NCBI GenBank assembly: GCA_023079485.1
Contig: CM041085.1
Coordinates: 28,505,121 to 28,569,120 of the forward strand
Direction of reading: 5' to 3'
DNA: 64,000 bases
Source: Archilochus colubris
Lineage: Eukaryota > Chordata > Aves > Apodiformes > Trochilidae
This document shows, one piece after another, positions 37,892 to 49,803 of the stretch. Made by a program: the position numbers and the translations under genes. The notes under the pieces are model-generated. The model was not told where the DNA came from, did no database searches, and worked only from the letters and a program-made list of their open reading frames with translations. Numbering within the stretch: the first letter of the stretch is position 1; each line of letters opens with the position of its first letter.

Positions 37892-37897
37892 AATAAA
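37892..37897 (+). promoter_or_regulatory. TMEM242: Likely main poly(A) signal of TMEM242
   Basis: AATAAA about 1,035 bases after the stop, followed by a GU/U-rich stretch (ctgtcatttgtgattaagtc) 15-35 bases on, as in functional signals. Chosen over the proximal signals because of this downstream element. Confidence 0.6.
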
Positions 37898-37920
37898 GTC
37901 CTCTTAAAACCTGTCATTTG

Positions 37921-38612
37921 TGATTAAGTCTTTATATTCCTAGGAAAGAACATTAAAAAAAGCTCTAAATGTCAGATGAATAATAGAGAATGGTTTTCCT
38001 ATGAAACATGACACTAAAATAGTATCTTGAAAGCAACTGAAGTATAATAGTTGACATTTTTTCCATAGCTTGATGCTTCTAATTCAATATTAAATAAATT
38101 GTGGTGAATACTGCCATCATATGCACATGAAGAATGGTACTATTTTCATATTCTGTCAGTGTGCATGGTGGTGGTACCTGTAATGCCTATGCATATTAGT
38201 GCTGAGTTAAGTACTAAACAGAACTCAATAAATTCAAACCACATGATGTCCTTAAGGTTGCTTACCTTTAATTTGTAAGGTAGGATTTGGGTCATCTGTG
38301 TTTTTCTGGATTAATTACTCACATAAATCATTTATTCAAAATGCCCTGCACAGTCAGTGGAGAAAGACAGGACTGGTCAGAGAGTGACTGACACTGTACT
38401 AAAATGAATAGCTGCTCTTGGAGTTAGACAAGTGCTAGTCCTGGCACAAGAGAGCTGTCCCTTCTGGTAACTGTTAGCCATTGGATCAGTGCATTCTAAA
38501 AAAAAGTTCCTGGTGACAGGTAGGATTTATTAGATCTGAAGGTGCCCAGATCTATGGAAATAAGAGATGATGCTCTATAAAAATTCCTAACACAATGGAA
38601 TATGCAGACAGA
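37921..38612. other. Post-gene intergenic stretch
   Basis: Unique AT-rich sequence between the TMEM242 end and the next CR1 copy. Contains two further AATAAA words (38093, 38227) but no gene. Confidence 0.55.
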
Positions 38613-39285
38613 AATCACAGAATGTCAGCTTAGAAGGGACCTCAAGGATCATCTGGTCCAACCTTTCTAATATTATTGTTTATATGAGATGTCTCAGCAC
38701 CCTGTCAGGCTGAGTCTCAGAACTTTCCAAAGCGGGGGAATCCACCACTTCCCTGGGAGACCATTCCAATGTCTGACCTCATAGTGAAAAGTTTTCCTCT
38801 TGTGTTCAATTGGAACCTCCCCAGGAGCAACTTGTGCCCCTTGTCCCTCATCTTGTCCATGTGACTCCTTGTAAATAAGAAGTTTCCATCTTCTCTGTAG
38901 AGCCCCTTTAAGTACTGGAACATCATAATAAGGTCTCCCCTAAGCTTTCTCAAGGCTGAGCACATCCAGTTTTCTCAGCCTCTCCTTATATGGCAGGTGC
39001 TGCAGTCCTCTGATCACCATCGTGGCTCTTCTCTGGACCCACTCCAGCCTGTCTGCATCCCTCTTCTTACAGCAGGGACCAAAACTGAACACAATCCTCC
39101 AGGTGTGGTCTGACAAGTGCCGAGTAGATATTTTATCTCTGCTGGAGATGCCCTTGGTGATGCAGCCCAGCATCCTGTAGGCTTTCTTTGCTGCTGCAGC
39201 ACACTGTTCACTCATGTTGAGCCTGCTGTCCACCGAGACTCCCAGCTCCCTTTCCATAAAGCTGCTCTCTAGCCAGTGGGAATCT
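38613..39285 (-). repeat. CR1 LINE with ORF2 C-terminal remnant (second copy)
   Basis: Reverse-orientation CR1 from the tail 'aatcacagaatgtcagctta' to the 'actcccagctccctttccat' block. The minus strand still reads as the end of the CR1 reverse transcriptase (ELGVSVDSRLNMSEQCAAAA, later LEWVQRRA and HLPYKERLRKL). It reaches about 100 bases deeper into ORF2 than its sister copy at 25005-25597 and otherwise aligns with it along nearly its whole length, at roughly nine bases in ten by eye. Confidence 0.95.
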
Positions 39286-41981
39286 TTGAAACAAAAATCA
39301 CACGTACAGAGCAAGTTCCATGCTGAGGTGTAAGGCATTTTCCAAAGAGGGAATTCATAGATCGTCTTACTGCAAGCTTTATTCTGTACTTCTGGCTGGA
39401 AAAAAAGTTTTCTCTAGATAAAAGGTCTGTGTAGGAGAGCAAAGCACAATATAAATCAAATCTCAATCCACATGAGAAACATGGAACATCCTGGACTTTA
39501 TTTTTTGCACTGTGAAGCTCTTATCACTTAACAAATATTCTGCTGGCTTTGTGATGGTTCGGTTTTTTTCTCTTTCTGAAAATGTTTGGTGAAGAGTTAC
39601 TAGCAGCCACGAACCAATAAAGGGGAAAAGTATCTGGTACACCAATAGCAGGTAGATACCACAGTATACGTAGTTACTGAAACTGAGCAAATAAAACTCA
39701 GCAAAAAACAACAATGGACAGTATACATCCAAAAATCAGATGAGGTTTCAAGACTTAAATACCAGAAGTAGACACTGGCACAAGGGAAGTCAGTGGGTTC
39801 AGTGGCTATCCTCTTTTAATTAAAAATATACCGCCTTTCTGCATCGAGAGAGTGTAACAAAACATGGAAGTTTATTACCAACTTTTTCTGTGCAGAATGT
39901 TATGTTAAAATCAGGGTATTTGAGAAAACTGCTATTCAATGTGGGTAATATAGCTGCCGCAGCAAGTTTCAAATTGTTTCAGGCCACTTTCAGATGACCC
40001 CTTTCATTTACACTGATTTTTCACCAACTTTCTAGTCACATTTAGTTATAGGAACAATGGAGGCCACCTGAGTTTCTAAAATTAGCCTGTAAGCTAATAC
40101 TTAGCAATACATGAGCTTAACACAATGTTGCTTAGAAACAGAAAGTGAAATAGGAAAAGGATGATGAAAAGAGATGAATATGGCATAGGGCTGTGTGAGA
40201 AAGACTGATGGGCAGGCTACTCCACCATTCTTGTGCCTACCACAGGAGCCTCCACCACACCACCAGCCCCAAGGTCTGTAACAATGTCCTCGCTGAAAAA
40301 AGATGGCAAATGAAAACAAGCTGGAAAAGTTTGTTTAATGTGTTCCACTGTTCACTCTGGCAAGAAGCATCTCATAAGCTTTTACTGTGTTTTTTGTCAC
40401 CTACAGCGTCAGCAGACTTAAACTGGGTTCCTAAGAGCTCATCATTTTAGAAAATTCAGGTCACCTAACATACACGAAGAGCAGAGTAGCCTTCAATATT
40501 TAGGCTGTCATTCAAAAATCTCCAGAGTTACCATGACAGAAACTCAATTAAGGATGAAGAGCTGAATCAACACTGTGAGAATCTGGGCTAGTGATTGCCG
40601 AATTTCTCGATGTTTTGAACCTGATAGGCCAGAAACAATCTCATCTGGGCAAATGGCCCATTTCTGCAATCAGAATTAAGCTGACAGAAGTTTTCTGTAA
40701 TTTGTCTGTTTCTTTAATAGCAGGGACATATTGTTAAATCAGTTAATGGGAAGAAAAACTGTTTAACAGTTAGTGTGATCCTTTATTTGGTGCACCATCT
40801 GCTTATTGTGTGCTGAATGTCCCTGGATGTGGAAGAGAGGAAGTCATACAAAATTTCAACCTTGTCTTCTTTACTGTCATTATCTTGGGCAAGTATGATA
40901 CATAATCATATTTGTCTTCTGGAGCATATACAGTTTTAATCAGCCTATTAACCAGGAAAACATTTTTTCCAGACTCTGGAAGGCACAAAAAAGGCATTAT
41001 TATTGCCTCATAAGCAATCTATTTCATGGGCGCTGAACACTAGAGCGAACAAGACAAGTTATTTTTCCTTTCACATCTAAATAAATCTACTTGCAAAACT
41101 TACTGGCAGAGACTTTATTCAAGCATATTTAGGGACTAATCTTAAAAAGCTGAAAGGAAACAAACCACCTTTTGTAGACTGTTGTGATGAAAGTGTAAGA
41201 GAAATTTTTAATCCTTCAAATTCATGAATAATTAAGATAAAGGGAGACAGCTTTGACAGTGGGGAGGTATGACTCCTGTGTGGGCTATGCCCAGCTGATC
41301 TTCAGGACATGAAGATCTATGTCGTGTTACACTTTCTGCTTTGCTCTTGGTATATCTTTTTCCTTACGAAAAATAGAGAACTTGGAATGGGAATGTTTGC
41401 TTTCATGATTGGTTGGATTCTTCCAGTACAGAAACATTCCCTGTTTTCTTCCCCAAAAGGAACATTTTCACCTCAGTACTGAACTGACTTTTGTCCTGGA
41501 CTTCATTTGCATTTGTCTCTTTTGTAAGGCCTTTGGAGTTCTTGTGAGCAATAGCAACTGATTAAACTCAGTTTCTGATTCTTATCCCCCCCCCTTGGCT
41601 GTTGGATAATGACTTTATATTGATGAAATGTATTGGACAAGTTATTGTCCTCTACTCTACTTGGCTACACAGGTTATTTATTATTTGCTATGACTTATTT
41701 CAAGAGTAGTGTGTAGGTAATATGCAGAAAGTGTGAGATTCACTCATGTATCTGGGTCTGGCTCATTGCTTTCACACTCTGTTTTCCAGAGACACATGTA
41801 AATCTGTACCAGTTCTCTACTGCTTCTCCTTCCCCTTCCATTTAGATCCCTTAAAAAAAAAAAAAAAAGCCACAAATGGTTTTATATGATTTTCAATGCT
41901 CACAGACAGACAATAGTGACCAACAGGTTTTTGTAGCATTTTAAATACAAAGGATTTTTAGACTGAGCACTTGGGGTCTCC
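39286..41981. other. Intergenic DNA, no gene seen
   Basis: AT-rich unique sequence with a 16-base A tract at 41853-41868. Short open frames have no recognisable content. Confidence 0.55.
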
Positions 41982-42137
41982 TGCCCTTTAAAAAAAAAAA
42001 AAAAAAAAATATATATATATAAAAAAAATAACTATTATTATTAAAATAAATTAAATAAATAATTAAAATAAAATATAAATATAAAATAATAATAAAATAA
42101 TAATAATAATTATTATTATTATTATTATTATTATTTT
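41982..42137. repeat. Long A/T-only microsatellite with palindrome
   Basis: About 155 bases with essentially no G or C: a T-free A run, then (TA)n, then mixed aaat/aata units. It ends in (AAT)n meeting (ATT)n head-on with the centre at 42109/42110, a perfect hairpin of about 15 bases per arm. Read on the minus strand it gives a meaningless poly-Asn/Tyr frame. Confidence 0.9.
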
Positions 42138-45100
42138 GGCCTGCTACATTATGTAAGGAACCTGTATATTCTGTGTGACCCCAGTGTGGCTCTGACACTG
42201 AAAGCCATTTTTGTGGTTCACAGGTTTATTATGATGTCATTTATGAGAACATAGTCTGAAGTAAGGAAAATAGACTGCAGTGATGCTGTTGAAAAATCAA
42301 AGCTTGCATATCAGGGATGAGTTAGTTGATACTGAACACTAATCTGATATTAAAGTACAATACAGTCAAAAGCAGTATTACCTGCAGCCAGTGCTTTGCA
42401 ATGAATCTAATGGATTTCTATTCCCAGTTCCTATAGACATCTGCAGAATCATACACTGAAATTCTCAGTATTTACATTTAAGTGGAAATAAAAGGCTCCT
42501 TAAAAATGTAACACAAACTGTGTAATAAATTAATCTGATTTTTTAGGCCAATTACTACTGTATACTCACAAATTACAATAATTTTGCTAGCAGACTGACA
42601 AGTCACATCATGAGTTAGGCTGTTTTTCCTTCTTCGTTGTTGAGCAGCAGTCTTCTCCCCAAAACTCACTGCTCTGGGCCCTCACTGTCATTAAGAAACA
42701 CCAATAATTTTCTGTGCATCAGCTTATGCTGGCACACAGAAGAGTGCTGGAAAAGACTTTGAGTCTCTGTCAGAATTCTGTGGCCTTTGGGCTGGGCTGA
42801 TCTCAAACCAGCTGGAACATGGTGGGTTTTGGTAGGGTTTTCTTTTGAGTTTTGAGTTTCTTTAAAGCTGAAACTTTGAAGCTCAAAATCCTCAGAAGGA
42901 ACACAAAGAAACCTCATGCAAACAAATACCACTGATCTTAACATGTCTTTGATCTTTTATATATCTATAGTGCAGTTCATCATGCAGAAGCCCAGTAAGA
43001 TTTATAAACTCCCTTCAAAGGGAAATACCTTATCCTCTATACCACAATGTGCACTCTGCTGAAAACAAGTCTTCAGAGTACATGATGACCCATAGCATGA
43101 TGATTAACAGGCAGTGGGGCAATAATCAGCAAATACAGAAGAACACAGTATTTGGCAGGGTCTATAATACTGGAGAAAATAGTAAAAACCTCAGGTTTTA
43201 ATGGCATGTTAATCTAAAATGGAAAGAGAAGCATCTTTAAGGGACTCATGGAACTACAAGGGCAGCCAGGCAGCAGGTGAACCTCAGTCCTGCTCACTAA
43301 CTCAGTCCGAGTTAGCCACGATATGTGGTCCATTTGAGACTGCATCCCTGCAAGCTGTTGCCCTGCGAAGGATTCCAAGAGGAAAACACAGAGCATCCTG
43401 GCAGAATCTCCACACTGGGTCATGCACAGCGTGACAAACGAGTCCCCAGCTCACACAGATATATGTGGGAGAGACTCAGCAGGCTGCTTCAGTGCCTATC
43501 TCAGACCTCAGGTTTCTTCAGCTTTCCACATACCCAGCATCCCAAGGCCCCTTCATCCTTCAGGATGCTTATTCCTGGGAGCAACCACCCCTAAGGCAAG
43601 GGATGGCTCAGCAAGTGTTTTATGCTCTCAGTTAAACCAACCTGTCTTAAAGACAGGAGTATCTCCTCTAAACATGCACTGGTACCCCACAAGACTTCTG
43701 CACAGACAATCTTACATGCACACCTCTGTCCTTTCTCCAGGCCTCTCTGAAAAATCCTGGCCTTAGGGAACCCAGCTGAAACACCTCTTCTTCCTTTTTT
43801 CCAATAGCCAGAATCTTTGATTAACTAAGCCTCTGCCTGTCTTAAAATTGCAGGCATCCTTCAAGACTTTCAGGTAATTGCAGTCTCTACTGCATTTCAA
43901 AGCTAGGGCTTAGGTTACAGTCATCCCCATAATGTCTGATCAATGAAGTGATCAATTAGGAATGGGAAAATGAGCTACAGGACAGCTAGTGGAATGGCTA
44001 ATGACCTAACACAGAGAACACTTTTAATCTCTCAGGACCATATGACAGCTTGCTCCCCTACAAAGCTAGCAGGGCCCTGGAAAGTTGAAAATTACCATAA
44101 AAAATAGAACAAACAGATAACTGGATAAAAATCAATTATAACTAGAGGCATTGTAAGGACCTAGAGTGGTCTCAGGAAAAATTCCAAGTGTTTGTTTAAC
44201 AGATAGGGGAGACTGTTTGCCCTACTAATTATGGCTCTGTTTGATATGTATGAGGCTTTGAATATTTTATAACAGTGATGGCTGTGTTCACTTAAAGGCA
44301 GCTGCTTAAAAAATATTAGAATTCCAGAAAACACTTTGTCTTTCAACTCAGCATTATGTAATGTTTCAGGTTTGATACCCATTTTCTTTGAAGGCTTTTC
44401 CTACTGATAACATCAAAGTGTCATCCAAGAAAGATGTTTCATCTAAAAAAAAGTGTTGTTAGGCCTTTTTAGTTTTGTTTTCTTTTTTTATTCCACTGAC
44501 AAACAGTGAGTGTTAATGCTTTATCTGAACAAAAAATGATAGATGAATTGGAAGAGTGCTAGAGAGGGGGAGACTGGGGAGCACATTTGTGAGCCATCAC
44601 ACAAATTCTCAGAGAAGCCCAGGCAGAAATGCAGAACATCACATCTTAATAGGACATAATGTACTCCAGAAAGAGTAGAGATAATGTATCCTAATGTATT
44701 CAATATTTGCCTTTGATGTAAGCTTAAGAATTATTCCATATGTTTTACTCCATCATTAAATTAATTTTGGTTGGAAACCATCACACATTAATTATCAAAC
44801 ATGACTAAGCTCCAGTTCTCTTGTTTTCCTAGGTTATTTGATGTCTGCTATGAGAGTGTTACATTGCAGAATTTTGTTTATAATAGCTGTGGCTAACATG
44901 TTAACAGTGACTCTGCCAGATTTGCTTGGTATCCGGCATAAATACAGCTCAGCTGTCCACAGAAGGGACTGCATTAGAAGGGAAAGACGAGTCTCATCAG
45001 ACTGCACAGGGTCTTTGTTAAAACTTAATAGAATAAATCAGAATCTATTTTTACAAGGAAAGAATCAACTCATTTAGACCAAACATTTTATATACTGCAT

Positions 45101-48100
45101 GGCAATTACTGCAAGCAAATATTAGCTGGAGTAAAGAAGGCAAAAAGCTATTTAAAAAACATTCCCAGTATTACAGACCACTTCCTGACCTAATGCTTTA
45201 CTTTGTTTTGAACAGCTTCTATGTGAATTTTCAAGAACATCTTAAATAATAGATATGCCATAATTACAGCCCGTGTTTCTTGTGAGAGGAGGTTTTATTA
45301 TTCAGATCTTGTCATTTTAAGATCAAAAGATTTCTATTTCAGAACTGTCTTCCTTGCTGAGCTCTAGACAGACAGAATGCTTTGTGAGTTGCCAGATCCT
45401 TAGCTATTGTAAGCTCTATTACCATTAAACTAAAGACATGTTCCTGAAAAATCCTTTATTAAACAAGCAGCTTATTGCAGTATTTTCCACACTTTTTAAA
45501 GTGAGAAGTCCACATTCCCTCTGAAAAAAACTATGGACTATCTTACATGTGTGAAACCAGAGTGTTTTTCATCTAAAGCAAACAAAAAAAAACCTTGACT
45601 TAAGAGTAGAAGTTCAGTTTTCATCTATTTGCTTTGTATGCAGTTTTTTCCCAATGTTTCATTGCTGATCACCCAATACCTCTGAATGGTAAGCATATGT
45701 CTTTATAGTTAAAGAAACTAAAGGGGAAAAAAATATGCTTTTTCTGAAGTTTTTCTTTGCTAATTCATCATTATAAAGTACCAGTCCTATCAAAAACTAA
45801 AAGGTTCATAACTCTGAAATCTGTTTTATGAAAAACAGCTCATCCAATCTGCCTCATTGGGCAGATATAGAGAACTTGCCCCTCCTCACAGGCTGGGGAG
45901 GCAGTGCTCAGATAGTGAGGAGGTAACATTCACAGCTAGTATTTGTCTGTTCAAATTCAAGGCTAAATGACAAAAGCAGTCTGAGTACAATGATGGCAAA
46001 AATCACACAAACTTCACAAGCTTCAGCCCAAATATTTTCAAGGGCAAAAATTTCTCAAGAACGATGACTTTATCCTATTATGTGTCACTTCTACTGTTGC
46101 TAAGAAAACAGACTGCTTCTAGTTTAGGCTCTCACAAAAGATTTTGGGTTAGAATGGAGATATATTATTTCCACTCACCACCTGTCTCTAGCAACGTGCA
46201 ACCTTGAACCATTTGCTTATTCCTATTAAAATTCCTGGCAGATTAACCTAAGGCTTTAATGGACATTCACTTAAGAGGGTACTGCTGCAGGAAAAAGTAG
46301 TCCATAAGCCCCCTCCTCCTGCAACCACATTCTTTGCCCTCCCCTCACAGCTGAGCTAGCAGCATCAGTTGTGCAGCTGAGGGACAATGCACATCAGGAG
46401 GAGATTCAATCTGAAAGCCAGTTCCTCCCAAAAAGATTATTTCCCAGCTGCTCTGGTTCCCTGATCTAGTGCATCACACTTCCTCAGCTGGTGCTGCCAC
46501 AGTGCACAAGATAGGGATGGGATGGGGGCTATTTTGGGGCAAACTAACCATGATCTAAGTGAAGACAGATCTGGAGTCTTTGACTGTAAACATCATGATC
46601 TTAATAAACAGTAAATGAAATTACAGTCCTGCATGATTACTTTCACATTGTGCTAAATTGTGCAGGCTTTAATTACTTTTTACCAAAACTTCTGCAGGTC
46701 AATGAAAGCTCACCGAAAGACAGGTAAACACAAAGCTTTAGAAGAAGGGTGAATGGCAAGGAATGAGGAAAGACATGACAGAGGTACAATACTTAATTTC
46801 TGGAGAATCTTGAAAATAGATCTGATCAAATACTATGAAAAAAGCACCACAACCTCATTTTGTAATACAATGTTTGGAATTAACATCTACCTTTTTTTAA
46901 CTGTCCTTCTGGCCATCTGTTAGCATTATTCCACTTTCTATTTAAAAAGCCTTCTTATCGTTCATATATATTTTGGTACTTCTCAACTATACTAATATCT
47001 CAGTACCCTCAGAGCTACAAGCTTTCTCATACTGCCTTCACCGTGTCTGTAACATCCTCTTAAATGCTGAATAAAAAGCTTTAACTGACATTTCCCTAGT
47101 TTGAGGTAACAATGTTCAAGCATCCCTACAACTGCCTTTTCAGTTATCCCTAGTGGGCAGTGGCTGTAATCCCTGGAGTCCATTCTGAAATTCAATGCCA
47201 AAAGCCTTAAACATCTTTACTACACGAGAAATGGGTTGTCTGGTTATGTGGTAAGGTAAAATTTAAGCATTGGATAGGTATCTGGTACTACTTGCACTTA
47301 GACTGAAACACAGTTTTTCCACTGTTTTGAATCACATGATACAGGTCAATGCGTGTGCTTAATAGTAAATCAAGTAAAGGAAGCATCATACAGTGCCATT
47401 TGGTGTTGTGTCAGCCAAATGAATATAAAGGATGAATGCCTCACATGTGGTAGGTAGAGAGGTACAGAAGGTCAAACATCTGTATGGCATCTATTGCAAA
47501 GCAACTGCTTCCTGACAAAGTTTTCTAAATCAGGCATGTACCTTTTTCCTTTAATACGTGTTACCATTTTCTCTTCTCCACCTCTAAATTATCTCCATTT
47601 TATAAAATAATTATACAGCTAGGATTTGTAGCTGTGTCTGGTAGAAGAAATAGGCATAGAAACAGCAGAGGAAAAAATGAACGTTTGCAATGGTTGAAGA
47701 ACATGGATTAAATGGTGACCCCTGTAAAATGAAAATCTTGTGAAAAGGCAGCAGGTCAATGTGAAAGATGATTGAACTAAGGGAATTATCTCTTCCTGAA
47801 GACCCAGCAACATACTAAAAGGGAAGATGTGCAGAGGGTGCTGTTCCACACAACACAGCCTGATCAAAGACATTGTTATGTTGGATAGCACAGCTACATG
47901 AGTGGGAGTCAGTCAGTTATTAGGTGGCACTGCTGATCTCTGAAGAATGCTGCTTCCTCAGAAGGAATAATCCAGGGAATAAATGTGAATCCAGCACCAA
48001 AGGAACTGCATTCTTTGATGCATCATTGCTAAAAATTCAAGTTTCTTCAAAACAACTTGCTCCCAGAGATCTGCATGTTGTAGCTTCCCTATCTTTGCAG

Positions 48101-49577
48101 CTTTGTCCTTCTGCAGCCTCAATTTTTTATTTTCTCTACAGCTAAAATACCACAGCCTAAAACATAGCCGGCAAGCTCCTATCACCCTGCTACACGCTGG
48201 AGGGTTCCAGCCCCTCCACTTATTTCAGAATCTGTTTTTATCCCTGTTGCCACATCCATCAGGGCCATGAGGGAGGCCTGCAACCTGTCTCTGCACACTG
48301 TAGAGAAGTCATGAGGAGAGCAATTTTAGGCATGAATATCCTAATGAAGATCCCGTGCTGACCTTACACACTTCTGATTAAGCAAAAATGCAAATGTAAA
48401 GCAGTTCAGAGCTGGATTAGCATTCAAAGATTTTTAAAAAGCTACTGTGGCTACATGCAGAGTGACCTTTAGGCCTGTTCAAATCTGCTAGAATGCAGAT
48501 GAGGAAAAAGAAAGACAGTATAAAGACAGTCTCCATCTTTCTTGTATCTTGCAGCCACCATGAAATGAGCCACAGGAGGAAATTAATATCCAAATCAAGG
48601 TTTTACAGCTGATCTGGTTGTGGGGCAAGAGATTATTCTGCATCATACCTGGGGATGTCTCTTACAGTGCCTTCCAAAACCAAAGTTAGCTCGGCGGTTG
48701 GTTTAATCACAATCCTGCAGTTTGTACTTTCAAAGATGACAAAGGAAAGCTGGTAGGTAAGAATCCAAACGTGGCTCCCAGAAATGTTCCCAGGATCCAG
48801 GGGGGATCAGAGAATCCTGGGCAAGTAGAAGAGTTATCTCAGGGCCACAGGAAGGCCATCCAAGGCAGCTCTAAGGCATCTGCTTTCTATTGGTTGGTGT
48901 TTAAAAAGCAATTGTTAGAAGCAAAATCTTTAATTCCATTAATTAGAGAAAACTTCTATAATGAGGAGATGAAATATGGTGCATTTAACACAATTCAATG
49001 GCCTGATCTCTGGTTTGAAGGCTGTATATCAAGACACATAGGTGCCTGAAGGTTGTGTTAATATTATCCTATTAAGAGGAGGGGTTTGGTGTGGAAAGCT
49101 GTGGGAAGGGAAAGGTTAAGAAATACTGTGCCAGGATTAAATGTTAGAACCATCTTTCTGCCAGCAGATTTTCAACAACATTAACAGTCAACCACTCTCT
49201 CTACAGTACACACCTTATTTCTAGGAACACAGCAACTGAAGAGACCTCTTGGGTTCTCAAGACCCCAATATTGCAAGGACCACACTGTATTCTCCATTTC
49301 ATAAATCAGGGATTTTGTTGCTGCTAGAATGGGCTTCCTTTATGACTGGGAACTGTCTTCTCATTTCCAGGCTAAATACATTCATAGCTACATTTCACTC
49401 ATTTGTTCTGAAGTCTGACTTTGTCCAATTACTTAAGGCCTGGTCTGCATAAATGTATTTATTTTCTTTCACTGAAAAATACTGTTTGAAAAGATACTTA
49501 ACAATGAAAAATAACGATGCAGGAGGATCCTATAAACCAGAGAAGATCCTCAACTAGTATAAAGTGGTCCGACTTCT
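42138..49577. other. Intergenic DNA, no gene seen
   Basis: Unique AT-rich sequence without recognised transposons or exons. Overlapping open frames of 70-114 codons at 43.2-43.77 kb (+) have no family resemblance. 46.58-46.68 kb and 48.36-48.45 kb have the texture of conserved non-coding sequence (balanced, non-repetitive, homeodomain- and octamer-like words), but this cannot be tested here. Confidence 0.5.
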
Positions 49578-49803
49578 AATCATAGAATCATAGAATCGAC
49601 TGGGTTGGAAGGGACCTCAGAGATCATCAAGTCCAACCCTTGATCCACTACCGCTGCAGTTACCAGACCATGGCACTGAGTGCCACATCCAGTCTCTTTT
49701 TAAATATCTCCAGGGGTGGAGAATTCGCTACTTCCCTGGGCAGCCCATTCCAATGTCTGATCACCCTCTCTGTAAAGAAATTCTTTCTAATGTCCAACCT
49801 AAT
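49578..49803 (-). repeat. CR1 LINE 3' end
   Basis: Reverse-orientation copy with an intact doubled octamer tail ('aatcatagaatcatagaatc'). It then runs through 'ttggaagggacctcagagat', 'gtccaacccttgatccacta', 'ccttgatccactaccgctgc', 'cttccctgggcagcccattc' and 'ttctttctaatgtccaacct'. It is the best-preserved CR1 tail in the window and of a different subfamily from the 25-kb and 38.6-kb pair. Confidence 0.96.

Larger units (their letters stand above)
36857..37920 (+). other. TMEM242: TMEM242 3' UTR
   Basis: The non-coding remainder of the last exon, bounded by inference at the AATAAA at 37892-37897. AT-rich with no transposon insertion and no long open frame. Possible shorter forms would use AATAAA at 37181 or 37561. 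AATAAA words also occur at 38093 and 38227, so a longer form is possible. The true end cannot be set without transcript data. Confidence 0.7.

Noticed and set aside
41505..41513. Octamer-like ATTTGCAT words here and near 60769
   Set aside because: Eight-base words recur by chance in AT-rich DNA; no clustering or promoter context.
42000..42198. Minus-strand frame with poly-Asn and poly-Tyr
   Set aside because: It is the translation of the A/T microsatellite.
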